Source: JAZRUY01 sp045598845 (lineage in GTDB: Bacteria > Verrucomicrobiota > Lentisphaeria > Victivallales > Victivallaceae). Taken from it: DNA of 7,326 nt. Position 1 is the stretch's first letter, and the number at the start of each line of letters is the position of its first letter. The notes under the pieces are model-generated. The model did no database searches and was not told the DNA's origin. It saw only the letters and a list, made by a program, of their open reading frames with translations. Shown in pieces: positions 6,406 through 7,326 of this stretch. The translations under genes and the position numbers were made by a program. The stretch spans positions 1 through 7,326 of the forward strand of contig JAZRUY010000180.1 of NCBI GenBank assembly GCA_045598845.1, written 5' to 3'.

Positions 6406-6481
6406 GCCAATGTGGCTCAGTCGGTAGAGCAGCGCACTCGTAATGCGCAGGTCATCGGTTCGATTCCGATCATTGGCTCCA
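6406..6481 (+). tRNA. tRNA-Thr (anticodon CGT)
   Basis: A complete 76-base cloverleaf can be drawn by hand: acceptor stem GCCAATG (6406-6412) with CATTGGC (6471-6477), D stem GCTC/GAGC, anticodon stem GCGCA/TGCGC around the loop CTCGTAA (6437-6443), variable loop AGGTC, and T stem ATCGG/CCGAT around TTCGATT. The anticodon CGT at 6439-6441 reads the ACG threonine codon. The discriminator base is T (6478) and CCA is encoded at 6479-6481. All stems pair perfectly. Its own promoter lies just upstream, and a run of six T begins two bases after the CCA. Confidence 0.97.
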
Positions 6482-6505
6482 CTTTTTTAGGTCAAAGCAT
6501 ACAAA

Positions 6506-6520
6506 TCCGGCGCGGCCGGA
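6506..6520. terminator. Possible bidirectional terminator hairpin
   Basis: TCCGGC (6506-6511) pairs with GCCGGA (6515-6520) around a GCG loop, in the convergent space between the tRNA and the hydrolase gene, where a terminator is expected for both. Neither strand has a proper T-tract after the stem: the plus side reads ATTCC, the minus side TTTGTATGCTTTG, slightly T-rich. So it is a weak candidate, better for the minus strand. Confidence 0.3.
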
Positions 6521-6569
6521 ATTCCTGAACCTGAGCGGCTGAACAATCCCCGTTTGTCACATGATGCGG

Positions 6570-7326
6570 TTACCCGTTTTTTTGACGGATAAGTCTGACT
6601 ACTGCAAAGCCGTATCCCGCCAGTTCTTCCGGCACCGGAGTTTCATTTTTCCACCCGGCGGAAATTTTATATGTGTTTTTTCTGGTTTCTTTGCCGCGGT
6701 TGAACAGAAAAGCCCAGACGCAATCGCCGCTTTCAGCGTGAAAACTTACTCCGCATAGCGGGTCGGCGCAGCATATCGGATAGCGGGAAGTGAACGTATC
6801 CGAGAATATCCGGTAAATCTCCTCATATCCTTTTTCCGTACCGTTCTGCTGTGCGACAACCTCCTGTTCCAGCGGAAGCGTCAGCAGTGCCATAAAACCT
6901 TTTCCAGTTGCTTTTCTTGTGCAGACAATATTGTCTTCCGTATCTTTCAGCAGTATTTCACAGCCTTTTGCCGCAAGTTTCAGTTGAGACTTGGTATGGA
7001 AAACCAGCGTCTTTCCGTTGATTGCCACCGATATCGTTTTGCAGCCGTCCGCCCTGCCTGCAGGTTCGATACCCAGCCCGTTCCCGAACGGAGACAGCGC
7101 GGCATCCTCATAGGTGAAAAGTACCGTTGCACCGTTTTCCGCCCGTTTCTTCAGTTCGTCGCACAAATCAACTGTGATTCCGTCTCCACCCGACAGGCAC
7201 GGAACGATATACAATGGTTTGTCCGGCAGCGGATCTCCCGACCGTCGGAAAGTCACCTCGAATCCGGCCCGCTGGGCTAAAAGGTAGGCGCCCCATGCCG
7301 AACCCCATCCGGCGGCGTCATCAGTT
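6570..7326 (-). CDS. C-terminal part of a probable glycoside hydrolase (5' end cut by window)
   Basis: The frame is open to the right edge of the window, so the 251 visible residues are a C-terminal fragment; the GTG at 7256 is probably internal because the conserved-looking pattern continues upstream (DDAAGWGSAWGAYLLAQRAGFEV). The first 90 or so residues look like the Rossmann-like (GATase-type) accessory domain that follows the TIM barrel in beta-galactosidases of the GH42 kind and related enzymes: a helix with LLAQRAGFEV, then LPDKPLYIVPCL, then a strand in GATVLFTYED. The rest is strand-rich and ends in a probable beta-sandwich with FNRGKETRKNTYKISAGW, a pattern common at hydrolase C-termini. 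No catalytic residues are in the visible part, so the family and substrate cannot be fixed. It stands alone, converging on the tRNA, and ends in TAA at 6570-6572. Confidence 0.5.
   Translation of the reverse strand, partial: TDDAAGWGSAWGAYLLAQRAGFEVTFRRSGDPLPDKPLYIVPCLSGGDGITVDLCDELKKRAENGATVLFTYEDAALSPFGNGLGIEPAGRADGCKTISVAINGKTLVFHTKSQLKLAAKGCEILLKDTEDNIVCTRKATGKGFMALLTLPLEQEVVAQQNGTEKGYEEIYRIFSDTFTSRYPICCADPLCGVSFHAESGDCVWAFLFNRGKETRKNTYKISAGWKNETPVPEELAGYGFAVVRLIRQKNG

Noticed and set aside
6483..6488. A run of six T after the tRNA as an intrinsic terminator.
   Set aside because: No separate stem precedes it; the only stem is the mature tRNA itself.
1..7326. CRISPR arrays, insertion sequences, phage genes, retron-like or toxin-antitoxin modules.
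   Set aside because: No direct-repeat array, transposase or integrase motif, reverse transcriptase motif or small gene pair was seen on either strand.

Overview
The window shows a compact bacterial chromosome segment: tightly packed genes, a clean tRNA-Thr with an encoded CCA end, Shine-Dalgarno sites of the GGAG type, and base composition that looks moderately GC-rich (about half or slightly more, not counted exactly) with many CCGG-type tetramers. The species cannot be read from the sequence. The family mix (a BchC-like medium-chain dehydrogenase without the structural zinc lobe, a sugar phosphate isomerase/epimerase-type TIM barrel, a secreted gluzincin peptidase, a probable glycoside hydrolase) is common in heterotrophic PVC-type bacteria such as Lentisphaerota/Victivallis relatives. 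That assignment is a weak guess from gene content.

Layout. From 1 to 2214 on the plus strand lie the 3' part of dprA (DNA processing protein, cut by the left edge) and an AmpG-like major facilitator transporter, overlapping in an ATGA. They converge, with a gap of 9 bases, on a minus-strand pair: a sugar phosphate isomerase/epimerase-like TIM barrel (3278-4045) followed 4 bases later by an NAD-type medium-chain dehydrogenase (2224-3273). Across a divergent intergenic region (4046-4230), which holds a perfect 9-base inverted repeat, lies a plus-strand pair: KDPG aldolase (eda, 4231-4887) and, 6 bases on, a secreted zinc peptidase of the MA-like/DUF1570 type (4894-6348). A well-formed promoter then drives tRNA-Thr(CGT) at 6406-6481. 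The right end is the C-terminal part of a minus-strand probable glycoside hydrolase (6570 to beyond 7326).

How the genes fit. The aldolase, the TIM barrel and the dehydrogenase are most easily read as a divergently transcribed sugar or sugar-acid utilisation locus. The dehydrogenase would oxidise a polyol or sugar, the TIM barrel would isomerise or epimerise a keto-sugar, and Eda would cleave the final 2-keto-3-deoxy-6-phospho acid to pyruvate and glyceraldehyde 3-phosphate. The kinase and dehydratase that such a pathway needs are not in the window. The dprA-transporter pair and the tRNA appear unrelated to it. I found no mobile element, CRISPR array, phage gene or toxin-antitoxin pair. The most useful leads are the paired inverted repeat in the divergent promoter region, the unusual zinc-ligand set of the dehydrogenase, the odd operon partners (dprA with an AmpG-like carrier; eda with a secreted peptidase), and a GC-rich 13-base hairpin core that occurs once inside eda and once between the tRNA and the hydrolase gene.
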